NCBI GenBank assembly: GCA_900556555.1
Contig: USPF01000018.1
Span: 1 to 39,819, forward strand
Direction: 5' to 3'
DNA from: an uncultured Blautia sp.
GTDB taxonomy: Bacteria > Bacillota > Clostridia > Lachnospirales > Lachnospiraceae
DNA: 39,819 nt
Within the stretch, counting starts at the first letter, position 1. Every line of letters starts with the position of its first letter. Below the pieces are notes generated by a model that was given only the letters and a program-made list of their open reading frames with translations, made no database searches and was not told the DNA's origin. A program made the translations under genes and the position numbers. Positions 7,481-14,186 of this stretch are shown one piece after another.

Positions 7481-8834
7481 CTTCATCTACTCCTTTAACA
7501 TGTACTTTTAACACTGTTTTTGTCTGACTGGTAACTTTATAATATTGGCTGATGCGATATCCTAAAATCCACAGGATATGACTGCCGTCAGCCAAAAGAG
7601 GGATTCTCTCTCTCTCTTCTCTTGGAATTTTACAGTCAATAAAATAGTCTTTTAATTTCTTTCTGCCTCCTGTTTCTGTTACAGTAAAAAAATCTCCAGG
7701 CTCTCTATGCCTGATTTTAAGACTACTTTTTATTTTATCATAATCAAACCATTTCGTATATGTTTTTTCAGGAATTTGCTGGTTTTCCCACAGAAAAACC
7801 TGAAACTCCATCTCCGGCAGCAAAGCTTTGGTGACTTCCGGCACCCCGATATGAACCTCTCCGTAAACCTGGCTTGCCAAAAGGCTGCCCATAAGAGACA
7901 GGGAAGCACCTGTCCTTCCCTTTGCAAGAGAAAGAACTGCTTCAATATGTGAGGAAGTGATATCCTTTTTCTGCCCTGCTGCCTGCTGTAATACTTTCAT
8001 TACCACATAAGACTGCATGATTTCTTTTTCCTGAAACAATCCCCTGCCAATCCGGTATCCACCCTCTTTAGGCGTCACATATTCTCTATACAGGATATCC
8101 GCTTGCTCGGTCAGATATTCCTCAATATTCTGAAACATCTCTGCCGTTTTCGCAATGTGTGCGGCTGCCCTTGGATTTATCTGCTCCATCTCTGGGAGAA
8201 TCTTGTGCCGGATTTTATTTCTGGTATATTCTGTTCCTTCGTTGGTGCTGTCTGTCATCCAGCAGATTTGTTGCTCCTCCAGATATTCTTCAATTTCTTT
8301 CCTTGAGATTTTAAGCAATGGCCGGATATAAGAAATACCTTCTTCCGTCATCTGAATGGAACGGATTCCTCCCAGACCCGCTGCACCGGTTCCCCTGATC
8401 AGGTGATGCAGAACTGTTTCTGCATTGTCATTTTCGTGATGGGCAAGTGCAATTGCTGTATGCTTCTTATTTCCTAATGCCTCTGCTTTTTCAAAAAAAG
8501 CCCTGCGTCTTGCAATCCTTCCAGCTTCTTCTAAAGAAAGTTTTTCCTTCTTTGCAAGTTCTGGCACATCCTTGCAGGAAAGAGTAAAGGGCACGCCCAG
8601 CCGCTCGCAGATTTTTCTGGAATACTCCTGATCCCGTACGGCTTCTTCTCCCCGGATTCCATGGTTCACATGAATTGCATAAAGGGCAAAATCTTTTTGC
8701 TCCTGATACTTTTTCAACAAAAATAACAGGCATACCGAATCCGCACCACCGGATACTCCGGCAATGACCTGGCTGCCCGCTTCTATCATATTGTATTTCT
8801 CTATATAGGAAAATACCTGTTTTTCTATATTCAT
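7473..8834 (-). CDS. tilS: tRNA(Ile)-lysidine synthase
   Basis: Modifies C34 of the tRNA-Ile CAU anticodon to lysidine so that it reads AUA and is charged with isoleucine; an essential cytoplasmic enzyme. 453 residues, normal for the long form. The N-type ATP pyrophosphatase signature is SGGADS (28-33), followed by AIHVNHGIRG and ALAHHENDNAETVLHHLIRG typical of TilS. The C-terminal TilS domain ends with a REPGD-type segment (IRHREPGDFF) and DYFIDCKIPREERERIPLL. The start at 8834 has only a weak ribosome binding site (GAGAG) and lies 9 bases after the spoIIE stop, suggesting coupling. Same order as in Bacillus. Confidence 0.96.
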   Translation of the reverse strand: MNIEKQVFSYIEKYNMIEAGSQVIAGVSGGADSVCLLFLLKKYQEQKDFALYAIHVNHGIRGEEAVRDQEYSRKICERLGVPFTLSCKDVPELAKKEKLSLEEAGRIARRRAFFEKAEALGNKKHTAIALAHHENDNAETVLHHLIRGTGAAGLGGIRSIQMTEEGISYIRPLLKISRKEIEEYLEEQQICWMTDSTNEGTEYTRNKIRHKILPEMEQINPRAAAHIAKTAEMFQNIEEYLTEQADILYREYVTPKEGGYRIGRGLFQEKEIMQSYVVMKVLQQAAGQKKDITSSHIEAVLSLAKGRTGASLSLMGSLLASQVYGEVHIGVPEVTKALLPEMEFQVFLWENQQIPEKTYTKWFDYDKIKSSLKIRHREPGDFFTVTETGGRKKLKDYFIDCKIPREERERIPLLADGSHILWILGYRISQYYKVTSQTKTVLKVHVKGVDEDE

Positions 8835-8843
8835 CTCTCTGTC

Positions 8844-10331
8844 TTAGTTCCTCCAAAGTCCTGCTGTAAGAATGGTCATATCATCTGCTGCTTTATATTT
8901 GCTATAAGTAAGAACCCGTTCCAGAATTCCCCTTCCCAGTTCCTGAGCTGCACTTGCATTTGTCTGCAAAATAATTTCCTTCATGAGTTCTTCTGCCCGT
9001 TCCGGGGGCAGTGCATCAAGAACTCCGTCTGTCACCATAATGAGAAAATCTCCTTCGTACAGCTTTTTTGAGGTAGTCTGGAAATCCACCTGCTGTACCA
9101 GCCCAAGTGCCAGGCTGGTAGAAGAAATAGCCTCTACCCAGTTGTCTCTCTTTATAAATGTAGTGGCTGCCCCTGCCTTCAAAAAATGACAGACTCCTGT
9201 GTAAAGATCCACCATAGAAATATCCACGGTAGAGAATCTCCCATTTCTGTTTTGCACATTAAGAACTGAATTTACCATCCGTGCTGCTGTTTCTCCGGAA
9301 AATCCGGCTTCCACTAATTGTTCCAGGGTATCTACGATACTGCCGCTCTCTTTACATGCTTCCAGACCGGAACCCATGCCATCTGACAGACACATGAAAA
9401 ACTGCCCGTTTTCTTCTGTGGCACAGGTATAATTATCTCCCGAAATACTTTCTTTATCCTTGGTTATTTTCACTGCACCATAAATCATCTTAAAATTAAC
9501 TTCTTCCACAAAACTCATCAGGGAAAATTCTTTTCCTATAAAGGTTTTTCCCTCTGCTTTTGGAACCATCCGGCTGCCACTTAACTTAGAAAGTACCCTG
9601 GCTGCTTCTGCTGCTGATACACATCCGCCTCCTTTTGTCCTAAGCTCTGCATAATAACGTATTCTTCCATCCGGCTGCTCCAGCTTCCACAGCTTTCCTG
9701 CCTCGATTTGTTTCTTCTTCATTCTTCTGGAAAATTCTTCCTGCTGCTGCCTGTCCACTTCCACCATGCCAAACAAATCTCTGGATAGAATTTTCATCAA
9801 ATGTGCTGTTTCTCCAAACTGTTCTGCTACTGCCATTCTGTTTTCCAAAAGTTTATTATTCCAAATCAGATTCTGCCGTTCTCTCTCCATCAGCCTTTGT
9901 AATTCCTGCATCAGCTTCCCCTGATTTACACAGACCTCCGTCAAATCTGCCTTCGCCCTGCGAAGAGCCTCTTCATCCTGTTCTTCCATCATACGCAGAA
10001 GACTACAGATTCTCTGATAGGACTGGATGGAATGCTGTTTCCAGCAGACCTGGTACAAATGGCATTTTCTGCAAAGGTTTTCCTGTATCTCATCTGCCAT
10101 TGCTTCCAATTCTGAGCCGGAAAGATATTCCTTCCTATAGGGTGTCTCGTAAAAACTGTCCGCCAGTTTCTGGAAGGATTCCGCATAGCGCTGCATTTTC
10201 TCTTTTTGTGGATACTGTTCACAGGCCAAAGCCGCTGCACTTTTTTTCATTTCTGAAAAAATAGTTTTTGCCATGTCACGTAATATGAGCAGAACGCCGA
10301 TTACGAGCATGGCAATGATCCATTCCTGCAT
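8844..10331 (-). CDS. spoIIE: SpoIIE-type PP2C phosphatase with a single membrane helix
   Basis: Serine phosphatase expected to dephosphorylate the anti-anti-sigma factor SpoIIAA and so activate sigma-F in the forespore. 495 residues, against about 800 in Bacillus and most Clostridia, because the N-terminal multi-pass membrane region is reduced to one helix (about 4-18). A cytoplasmic helical region carries a Cys cluster (C87, C90, C96, in CRKCHLYQVCW), which is typical of SpoIIE. The PP2C domain (about 275-495) has the metal-binding SGDN and LSDGMGSG (about 315-322), then MVTDGVLD and DDMTIL. GGGAGGG precedes ATG 10331. The upstream 128 bases hold a Spo0A-type promoter and no missing exon-like frame. 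Position between divIC and tilS matches Bacillus. Confidence 0.93.
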   Translation of the reverse strand: MQEWIIAMLVIGVLLILRDMAKTIFSEMKKSAAALACEQYPQKEKMQRYAESFQKLADSFYETPYRKEYLSGSELEAMADEIQENLCRKCHLYQVCWKQHSIQSYQRICSLLRMMEEQDEEALRRAKADLTEVCVNQGKLMQELQRLMERERQNLIWNNKLLENRMAVAEQFGETAHLMKILSRDLFGMVEVDRQQQEEFSRRMKKKQIEAGKLWKLEQPDGRIRYYAELRTKGGGCVSAAEAARVLSKLSGSRMVPKAEGKTFIGKEFSLMSFVEEVNFKMIYGAVKITKDKESISGDNYTCATEENGQFFMCLSDGMGSGLEACKESGSIVDTLEQLVEAGFSGETAARMVNSVLNVQNRNGRFSTVDISMVDLYTGVCHFLKAGAATTFIKRDNWVEAISSTSLALGLVQQVDFQTTSKKLYEGDFLIMVTDGVLDALPPERAEELMKEIILQTNASAAQELGRGILERVLTYSKYKAADDMTILTAGLWRN

Positions 10332-10372
10332 CTTGTTCCCTCCCTGAAATAAGCAACCGCTATCAAGGATTC

Positions 10373-10406
10373 ATTATAGATGCTTTTCTCTTTAAACTTT
10401 GTCAAA
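10373..10406 (-). promoter_or_regulatory. Spo0A-type spoIIE promoter (21-bp spacer) with 0A box
   Basis: On the minus strand perfect TTGACA (10405-10400) and TATAAT (10378-10373) are separated by 21 bp, not 17. TTTGTCAAA at 10398-10406 (plus strand) matches the Spo0A box consensus TTTGTCRAA and covers the -35. In Bacillus, spoIIE and spoIIG promoters are sigma-A promoters with 21-22 bp spacers that need Spo0A-P. Six of the nine box bases come free with the -35 sequence, so the long spacer is the stronger argument. Confidence 0.6.
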
Positions 10407-10458
10407 AACAGTACCCTGTCTGAAAAAACTTTCGGACAAAATCTGCGTGGTTTCCACC

Positions 10459-10797
10459 TTATTCCTCAGTCTTGAAAATAATCTCATTTCCCTTTACAAG
10501 ACCCAGTTTCTCTCTGGCAACTTCTTCCGCATATTCGTCTGTTTTCATATAATCTTTTAAGTCATCGATTTCTTGTGTGCGCTGGGCTTCCTCTTCCAGT
10601 TGTTCATTCAACTGCTCCAGCTTTGCCTGGTAACCATCTAGTTCTTTCTGAAGCTCCATTCCTTTGGACATCATCCCAATGAATAAAAGGCCCACAACAA
10701 AGGTAATGGAAAGCATTGCGATTCTATTCTGTAAATCTACCTTTTTTACTCTCTTTTTCTTTGAATTTTTTCTGTTTTTGATTCCTAATATCTTCAT
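10459..10797 (-). CDS. divIC: Septum formation initiator DivIC/FtsB-like
   Basis: Small bitopic division protein that works with FtsL and DivIB in the divisome. 112 residues: a basic cytoplasmic N-terminus rich in Lys/Arg (NRKNSKKKRVKK), one transmembrane helix at about 28-45, and a coiled coil (MELQKELDGYQAKLEQLNEQ) ending in the conserved DEYAEEVAREKLGLVKGNE typical of DivIC/FtsB. AGGAAG 8 bases before ATG 10797 supports this start although it lies 74 bases inside yabQ. Order yabP-yabQ-divIC-spoIIE is the same as in Bacillus. Confidence 0.92.
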   Translation of the reverse strand: MKILGIKNRKNSKKKRVKKVDLQNRIAMLSITFVVGLLFIGMMSKGMELQKELDGYQAKLEQLNEQLEEEAQRTQEIDDLKDYMKTDEYAEEVAREKLGLVKGNEIIFKTEE

Positions 10798-11236
10798 ATA
10801 CCCGCTTCCTGATTGTTCGTGTGGATTTTTTTTCAGATAGAGTAATCATAACTCTATCCACTTGAAATTTCAACCTTTTTCTCCATTTTCTTATAGGCCT
10901 GGCAGGAATCCCCACAAGAAACAAAAGTTTTTTCAAAATCAGTGTACACAATCCTACCAGCAGGTTGCTAGGCCCTGCATGATACATCCACGCCCCCAGG
11001 CAAATAGAAAGAAGTGCATACATCCTGATGATACCATCGTTTTCCCCATAAATAACAGAAAAAAGAAAAAAGCCTGCCACACACCAGTACAAGATGTCTT
11101 CCATTCCTATAAAGAAGGTATTATGTACAGCCAGCTTCCTGAAAACACGGAGAATATCATAACAGGCTGCCAGAAAAACTCCTGCCAGAAAGGTGCGGCA
11201 GAAAAATACCAGTTCCTGATGCATATAATTGCTCAT
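10724..11236 (-). CDS. yabQ: Spore cortex biosynthesis protein YabQ
   Basis: Membrane protein needed for spore cortex formation in Bacillus. 170 residues with hydrophobic spans at about 8-28, 45-65, 70-85 and 92-108 and a long Lys/Arg-rich C-terminal tail. The N-terminal pattern LVFFCRTFLAGVFLAACYDILRVFRK is split here into ELVFFCRTFLAG and the YDILRVFRK turn that defines the family. It begins 3 bases after the yabP stop with no clear ribosome binding site, so it is probably translated by coupling. Its 3' end overlaps the start of divIC by 74 bases. Confidence 0.9.
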   Translation of the reverse strand: MSNYMHQELVFFCRTFLAGVFLAACYDILRVFRKLAVHNTFFIGMEDILYWCVAGFFLFSVIYGENDGIIRMYALLSICLGAWMYHAGPSNLLVGLCTLILKKLLFLVGIPARPIRKWRKRLKFQVDRVMITLSEKKSTRTIRKRVYEDIRNQKQKKFKEKESKKGRFTE

Positions 11237-11239
11237 ACG

Positions 11240-11524
11240 CTAACGGAAAAGCCTTTTCAGCATTCCCTCTCCTCCTTTGGATTTTGCAGTTCCCTGGCTG
11301 TATATCAGGCTGTCTACACGGCCTTGGATGTCCACCTCCTGTTTTTCCAGATCCAGTCTGGTTACATGAAGCCCTTCTCCCTGTACAGTAAGAACACTCC
11401 CATCTATCACCAGGCTGATTTCTTTTTCATCAAAGGAATTCACATCCCTGACTCCAGTAAAGCTTCCTTTCTTCCGTTCTGTAATCTGAAGCCTGTGAGC
11501 CGTTTTATTCAATTTTTCTTCCAA
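11240..11524 (-). CDS. yabP: Sporulation protein YabP
   Basis: YabP/YqfC family protein needed for sporulation, thought to act in the mother cell at the spore envelope. 94 residues. Family features are the H-R-L-x-I-T-x-R opening (HRLQITERKKG), the V-x-x-F-D-E segment (VNSFDEKEISL), and the closing G-x-V-x-x-L-x-Y (GRVDSLIYS). The start is TTG at 11524, with GGGGAG 9 bases upstream. A sigma-E-like promoter at 11561-11589 and a long hairpin that covers the ribosome binding site precede it. It forms a unit with yabQ. Confidence 0.93.
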   Translation of the reverse strand: MEEKLNKTAHRLQITERKKGSFTGVRDVNSFDEKEISLVIDGSVLTVQGEGLHVTRLDLEKQEVDIQGRVDSLIYSQGTAKSKGGEGMLKRLFR

Positions 11525-11525
11525 A

Positions 11526-11585
11526 AATCACCACTCCCCACATGATCTTCTTTATGAAAGATTATATGGGGGAATGCCGGTGATT
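11526..11585 (-). promoter_or_regulatory. Hairpin sequestering the yabP ribosome binding site
   Basis: A long imperfect inverted repeat: AATCACC (11526-11532) pairs with GGTGATT (11579-11585), TCCCC (11535-11539) with GGGGA (11569-11573), CAT (11541-11543) with ATG (11566-11568), and ATCTT (11545-11549) with AAGAT (11558-11562), leaving an 8-base loop. In minus-strand RNA the 3' arm holds GGGGAG, the yabP ribosome binding site. The run of U at its foot means it may also work as a terminator for rqcP. Confidence 0.55.
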
Positions 11586-11589
11586 ATGC
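11561..11589 (-). promoter_or_regulatory. Sigma-E-like promoter of yabP-yabQ
   Basis: CATATAAT (11568-11561, minus strand) fits the sigma-E -10 pattern CATANNNT, and GCATAAT (11589-11583) is one base from the ATATT core of the -35, with a 14-bp spacer. No sigma-A -35 lies at the right place. yabP is a sigma-E gene in Bacillus. Transcription would start near 11553, in the loop of the hairpin. Confidence 0.5.
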
Positions 11590-11599
11590 TGCTCCTGTA

Positions 11600-11839
11600 T
11601 TATAAGTATTTAAACAGTTCGCTGGCAGCTTCTTTTTTCACTGTTTCCTGGACATCCAGGACTTCTACTCTGACATTTTTGCTTCCAAACTGAATTTCCA
11701 GAATATCTCCTGCCTTTACCTGGGCAGAAGCCTTGGCCGGTTTGTCATTGATCAGCACACGGCCTGCATCACAGGCTTCATTAGCCACTGTTCTTCTTTT
11801 GATCAGCCTGGAAACTTTTAAATATTTATCTAATCTCAT
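11600..11839 (-). CDS. rqcP: Ribosome quality control S4-domain protein RqcP (YabO)
   Basis: S4 RNA-binding protein that helps RqcH add alanine tails to nascent chains on stalled 50S subunits (known for Bacillus RqcP/YabO, Hsp15-related). 79 residues, normal length. The S4 fold is seen in MRLDKYLKVSRLIKRRTVA, DAGRVLINDKPAKASAQVKAG split as NEACDAGRVLINDKPA and VKAGDILEIQFG. GGGAAAGGGAG precedes ATG 11839. It lies between hup and yabP as in Bacillus; the hairpin at 11867-11896 separates it from hup, so it may depend on read-through or its own weak promoter. Confidence 0.93.
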   Translation of the reverse strand: MRLDKYLKVSRLIKRRTVANEACDAGRVLINDKPAKASAQVKAGDILEIQFGSKNVRVEVLDVQETVKKEAASELFKYL

Positions 11840-11866
11840 AGATACTCCCTTTCCCTTAAATGAAAT

Positions 11867-11896
11867 CAGGCCGCCGCAATTTCCTGCGGCAGCCTG
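11867..11896 (-). terminator. Hairpin terminator or attenuator after hup
   Basis: CAGGCTGCCGCA and TGCGGCGGCCTG (minus strand) form a G+C-rich stem about 20 bases after the hup stop. The following ATTTCATTT is a weak U tract, so termination may be partial and allow rqcP expression. Confidence 0.55.
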
Positions 11897-11917
11897 TTCT
11901 TAGACTTATCTTGGATC

Positions 11918-12193
11918 TTATGCGTTCACTAAATCTTTTAAAGCTTTACCAGCTTTGAATTTTGGAGATTTAGATGCTGAAATAGTCATGGTTTCACCTG
12001 TCTGTGGGTTTCTTCCTTCTCTTGCTGCTCTTTCAGAAACTTCAAAAGTACCAAATCCTACTAACTGAACTTTTTCACCTTTCTGCATTTCTTCGGATAC
12101 AACATCAATAAAAGCTTTTAAAGCTAAATCTGCATCTTTTTTAGATAACTGTGTTTTTTCTGCCATAGCAGCAACTAATTCTGTTCTGTTCAT
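11918..12193 (-). CDS. hup: HU-type DNA-binding protein
   Basis: Histone-like dimeric protein that bends and compacts DNA. 91 residues, usual for HU. Family signature GFGTFEVSERAAREGRNPQTG at about 46-66 is seen as VGFGTFEVSERAAREGRNP followed by the beta-arm QTGETMTISASKSPKFKAGK. AGGAGGAA precedes ATG 12193. It has a near-consensus promoter at 12294-12322 and a leader of about 95 bases containing a hairpin (12222-12254), as expected for an abundant protein. Confidence 0.97.
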   Translation of the reverse strand: MNRTELVAAMAEKTQLSKKDADLALKAFIDVVSEEMQKGEKVQLVGFGTFEVSERAAREGRNPQTGETMTISASKSPKFKAGKALKDLVNA

Positions 12194-12293
12194 GAGTATT
12201 CCTCCTAAATAAGTTTAGCCATGCAGGAGGACATCCAAAAGAGCCTGTCCTGCACCTGATGCTTCACTGCGGTTCTCGTGCAGTCTACAGATA

Positions 12294-12322
12294 TTTATAC
12301 CTTTTTTCCACAGGTTTGTCAA
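12294..12322 (-). promoter_or_regulatory. Strong sigma-A promoter of hup
   Basis: Minus-strand TTGACA (12322-12317) and TATAAA (12299-12294) with a 17-bp spacer. The leader between it and hup folds: TGCAGGACA (12254-12246) pairs with TGTCC and CCTGCA of 12233-12222. Confidence 0.75.
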
Positions 12323-12340
12323 GCATATTGAAAGGATTCA

Positions 12341-14074
12341 CTACATCATTTTGTCGATTAATTCTTTTAATTCTTTGCCAAGAGCTGCTGATTTTTCATC
12401 TGCATCTTGGATGGAAGTTCCTTTGATTCCGTAGTAAATTTTAATCTTAGGCTCTGTTCCGGAAGGACGTACACATACCCATGCGTCATCTGTCAGGTCA
12501 TAATACAATACATTGGAACTTGGAAGGCCGGTAGATTTCACTTCTTTTGTTTCCATGTCTACGATTGTATCTGCCTTGTAGTCTCTTGCAGAAAGAACTT
12601 TGTAATTTCCGATTTCCATTGGTGGATTTTTTCTCAGGTTTTCCAGAATTGTCTGAATCTGTGCAAGCCCTTCGATTCCCTTTAAGGTGATAGACTGAAT
12701 GTCATCTTTGTAATAACCGTAACGCTCATACATTTCAATCATAGCATCCCACAGAGTCATGCCTTTTGTTTTGTAGTAAGCTGCTGCTTCACAAAGTGCC
12801 ATAGTTGCAACGATAGCATCTTTGTCCCTTGCATGAGTACCGATCAGGCAGCCATAGCTTTCTTCAAAACCAAAGAGATAAGAACCTACACCACTGGTCT
12901 CAAAACCTAAAATCTGCTGTCCAATGTATTTAAAGCCTGTAAGCACTTCAATAAACTTCACACCATAGTATTTTGCAATAGCTGCTGCCATATTTGTAGT
13001 AACAATGGTAGAAATCATAGCACCATCTTCTGGAAGGCCGCCATTTACTTCTTTTCTCTGTCCGATTTCATAATCTGCTAACAGACATCCTGACATGTTT
13101 CCTGTCAGATTATGATAAACACCATCTTTGTCTTTTACACGGACCCCTAAACGGTCTGCATCCGGGTCAGTAGCCAGTACCAGGTCTGCGTCCACTTCTT
13201 TTGCAAGTTTAAGCCCCAGTTCAAATGCTTCATCTGCTTCCGGGTTCGGATAACTTACGGTTGGGAATTCTCCATCAGGAAGTTCCTGCTCTTTTACCAC
13301 ATAGACGTTTTCAAATCCCAGTTCTTTTAAAACACGTCTTGCAGGGATATTTCCTGTTCCGTGAAGCGGGCTGTAAACAATTTTCAGTTCTTTTGCCATA
13401 GCTTTGATAGCATCCATATGGATAACCTGGCTCTTTAATTCTTCCATGTAAGCATCGTCTACTTCTTTTCCGATTACCTGGAACAGTCCTGCTTCTTTTG
13501 CAGCCGCTTCATCCATAGTTTTTACTGTGTTAAAATCTGTTACTTTCTGAACTTCTGCCATGATTCCGCTGTCATGAGGAGGTGTAATCTGTGCACCATC
13601 TTCCCAATATACCTTATATCCGTTGTATTCCGGAGGATTATGGCTTGCTGTGATATTAATACCTGCAATACATCCTAATTTGCGTACTGCATAGGATAAT
13701 TCCGGTGTAGGTCTTAAAGAATCAAAAATATAAGCCTTCACGCCATTTGCTGCCAGGCATAAAGCTGCTTCTTTTGCAAATTCCGGTGACATACGGCGGG
13801 AATCATAGGCAATGGCAACACCTTTTGCCTGTCCGTTTACTGCTGCAATATAATTTGCCAGACCCTGTGTGGTCTTTCTTACAGTATAAATATTCATGCG
13901 GTTGGTTCCTGCACCGATAACACCCCTAAGTCCGGCTGTACCAAATTCCAGTTCTTTATAAAAGCGTTCTTTAATTTCATTCTCATCCTGCTCGATTGCT
14001 TTTAACTCTGCTTTTGTGCCCTCATCAAAATACGGGTTTGAGAGCCATTCTTCATACAGTTTTTTGTAATCCAT
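12341..14074 (-). CDS. Phosphoglucomutase/phosphomannomutase (alpha-D-phosphohexomutase)
   Basis: Interconverts hexose 1- and 6-phosphates, linking glycolysis to nucleotide-sugar and polysaccharide synthesis. 577 residues, the size of the PgcA-type phosphoglucomutases of Firmicutes. The phosphoserine loop is ITASHNPPEYNGYK at about 142-155; the metal loop is DPDADRLG, the sugar loop GFEESYG, and the phosphate-binding C-terminal loop RPSGTEPKIKIYY. The ATG at 14074 is chosen because AGGAGGTAATAGAG precedes it and the promoter at 14120-14148 lies just upstream; a longer frame to 14203 would run through the promoter. Confidence 0.93.
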   Translation of the reverse strand: MDYKKLYEEWLSNPYFDEGTKAELKAIEQDENEIKERFYKELEFGTAGLRGVIGAGTNRMNIYTVRKTTQGLANYIAAVNGQAKGVAIAYDSRRMSPEFAKEAALCLAANGVKAYIFDSLRPTPELSYAVRKLGCIAGINITASHNPPEYNGYKVYWEDGAQITPPHDSGIMAEVQKVTDFNTVKTMDEAAAKEAGLFQVIGKEVDDAYMEELKSQVIHMDAIKAMAKELKIVYSPLHGTGNIPARRVLKELGFENVYVVKEQELPDGEFPTVSYPNPEADEAFELGLKLAKEVDADLVLATDPDADRLGVRVKDKDGVYHNLTGNMSGCLLADYEIGQRKEVNGGLPEDGAMISTIVTTNMAAAIAKYYGVKFIEVLTGFKYIGQQILGFETSGVGSYLFGFEESYGCLIGTHARDKDAIVATMALCEAAAYYKTKGMTLWDAMIEMYERYGYYKDDIQSITLKGIEGLAQIQTILENLRKNPPMEIGNYKVLSARDYKADTIVDMETKEVKSTGLPSSNVLYYDLTDDAWVCVRPSGTEPKIKIYYGIKGTSIQDADEKSAALGKELKELIDKMM

Positions 14075-14119
14075 CTCTATTACCTCCTGTACAGCTTTTG
14101 GCTGTGTATTAATAGAAAC

Positions 14120-14148
14120 ATTATACACTATTAACGTGGAAAATTCAA
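14120..14148 (-). promoter_or_regulatory. Sigma-A promoter of the phosphohexomutase gene
   Basis: Minus-strand TTGAAT (14148-14143) and TATAAT (14125-14120) with a 17-bp spacer, 45 bases before the start codon at 14074. This settles the start. Confidence 0.7.
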
Positions 14149-14186
14149 ATGCTGCACAGGAGTTTATTCTATTTTCATCTGCCTTT

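Noticed and set aside
12315..12323. Spo0A-box-like TTTGTCAAG over the hup -35
   Set aside because: It has one mismatch, and any TTGACA hexamer gives most of the match; the hup promoter has the normal 17-bp spacing.
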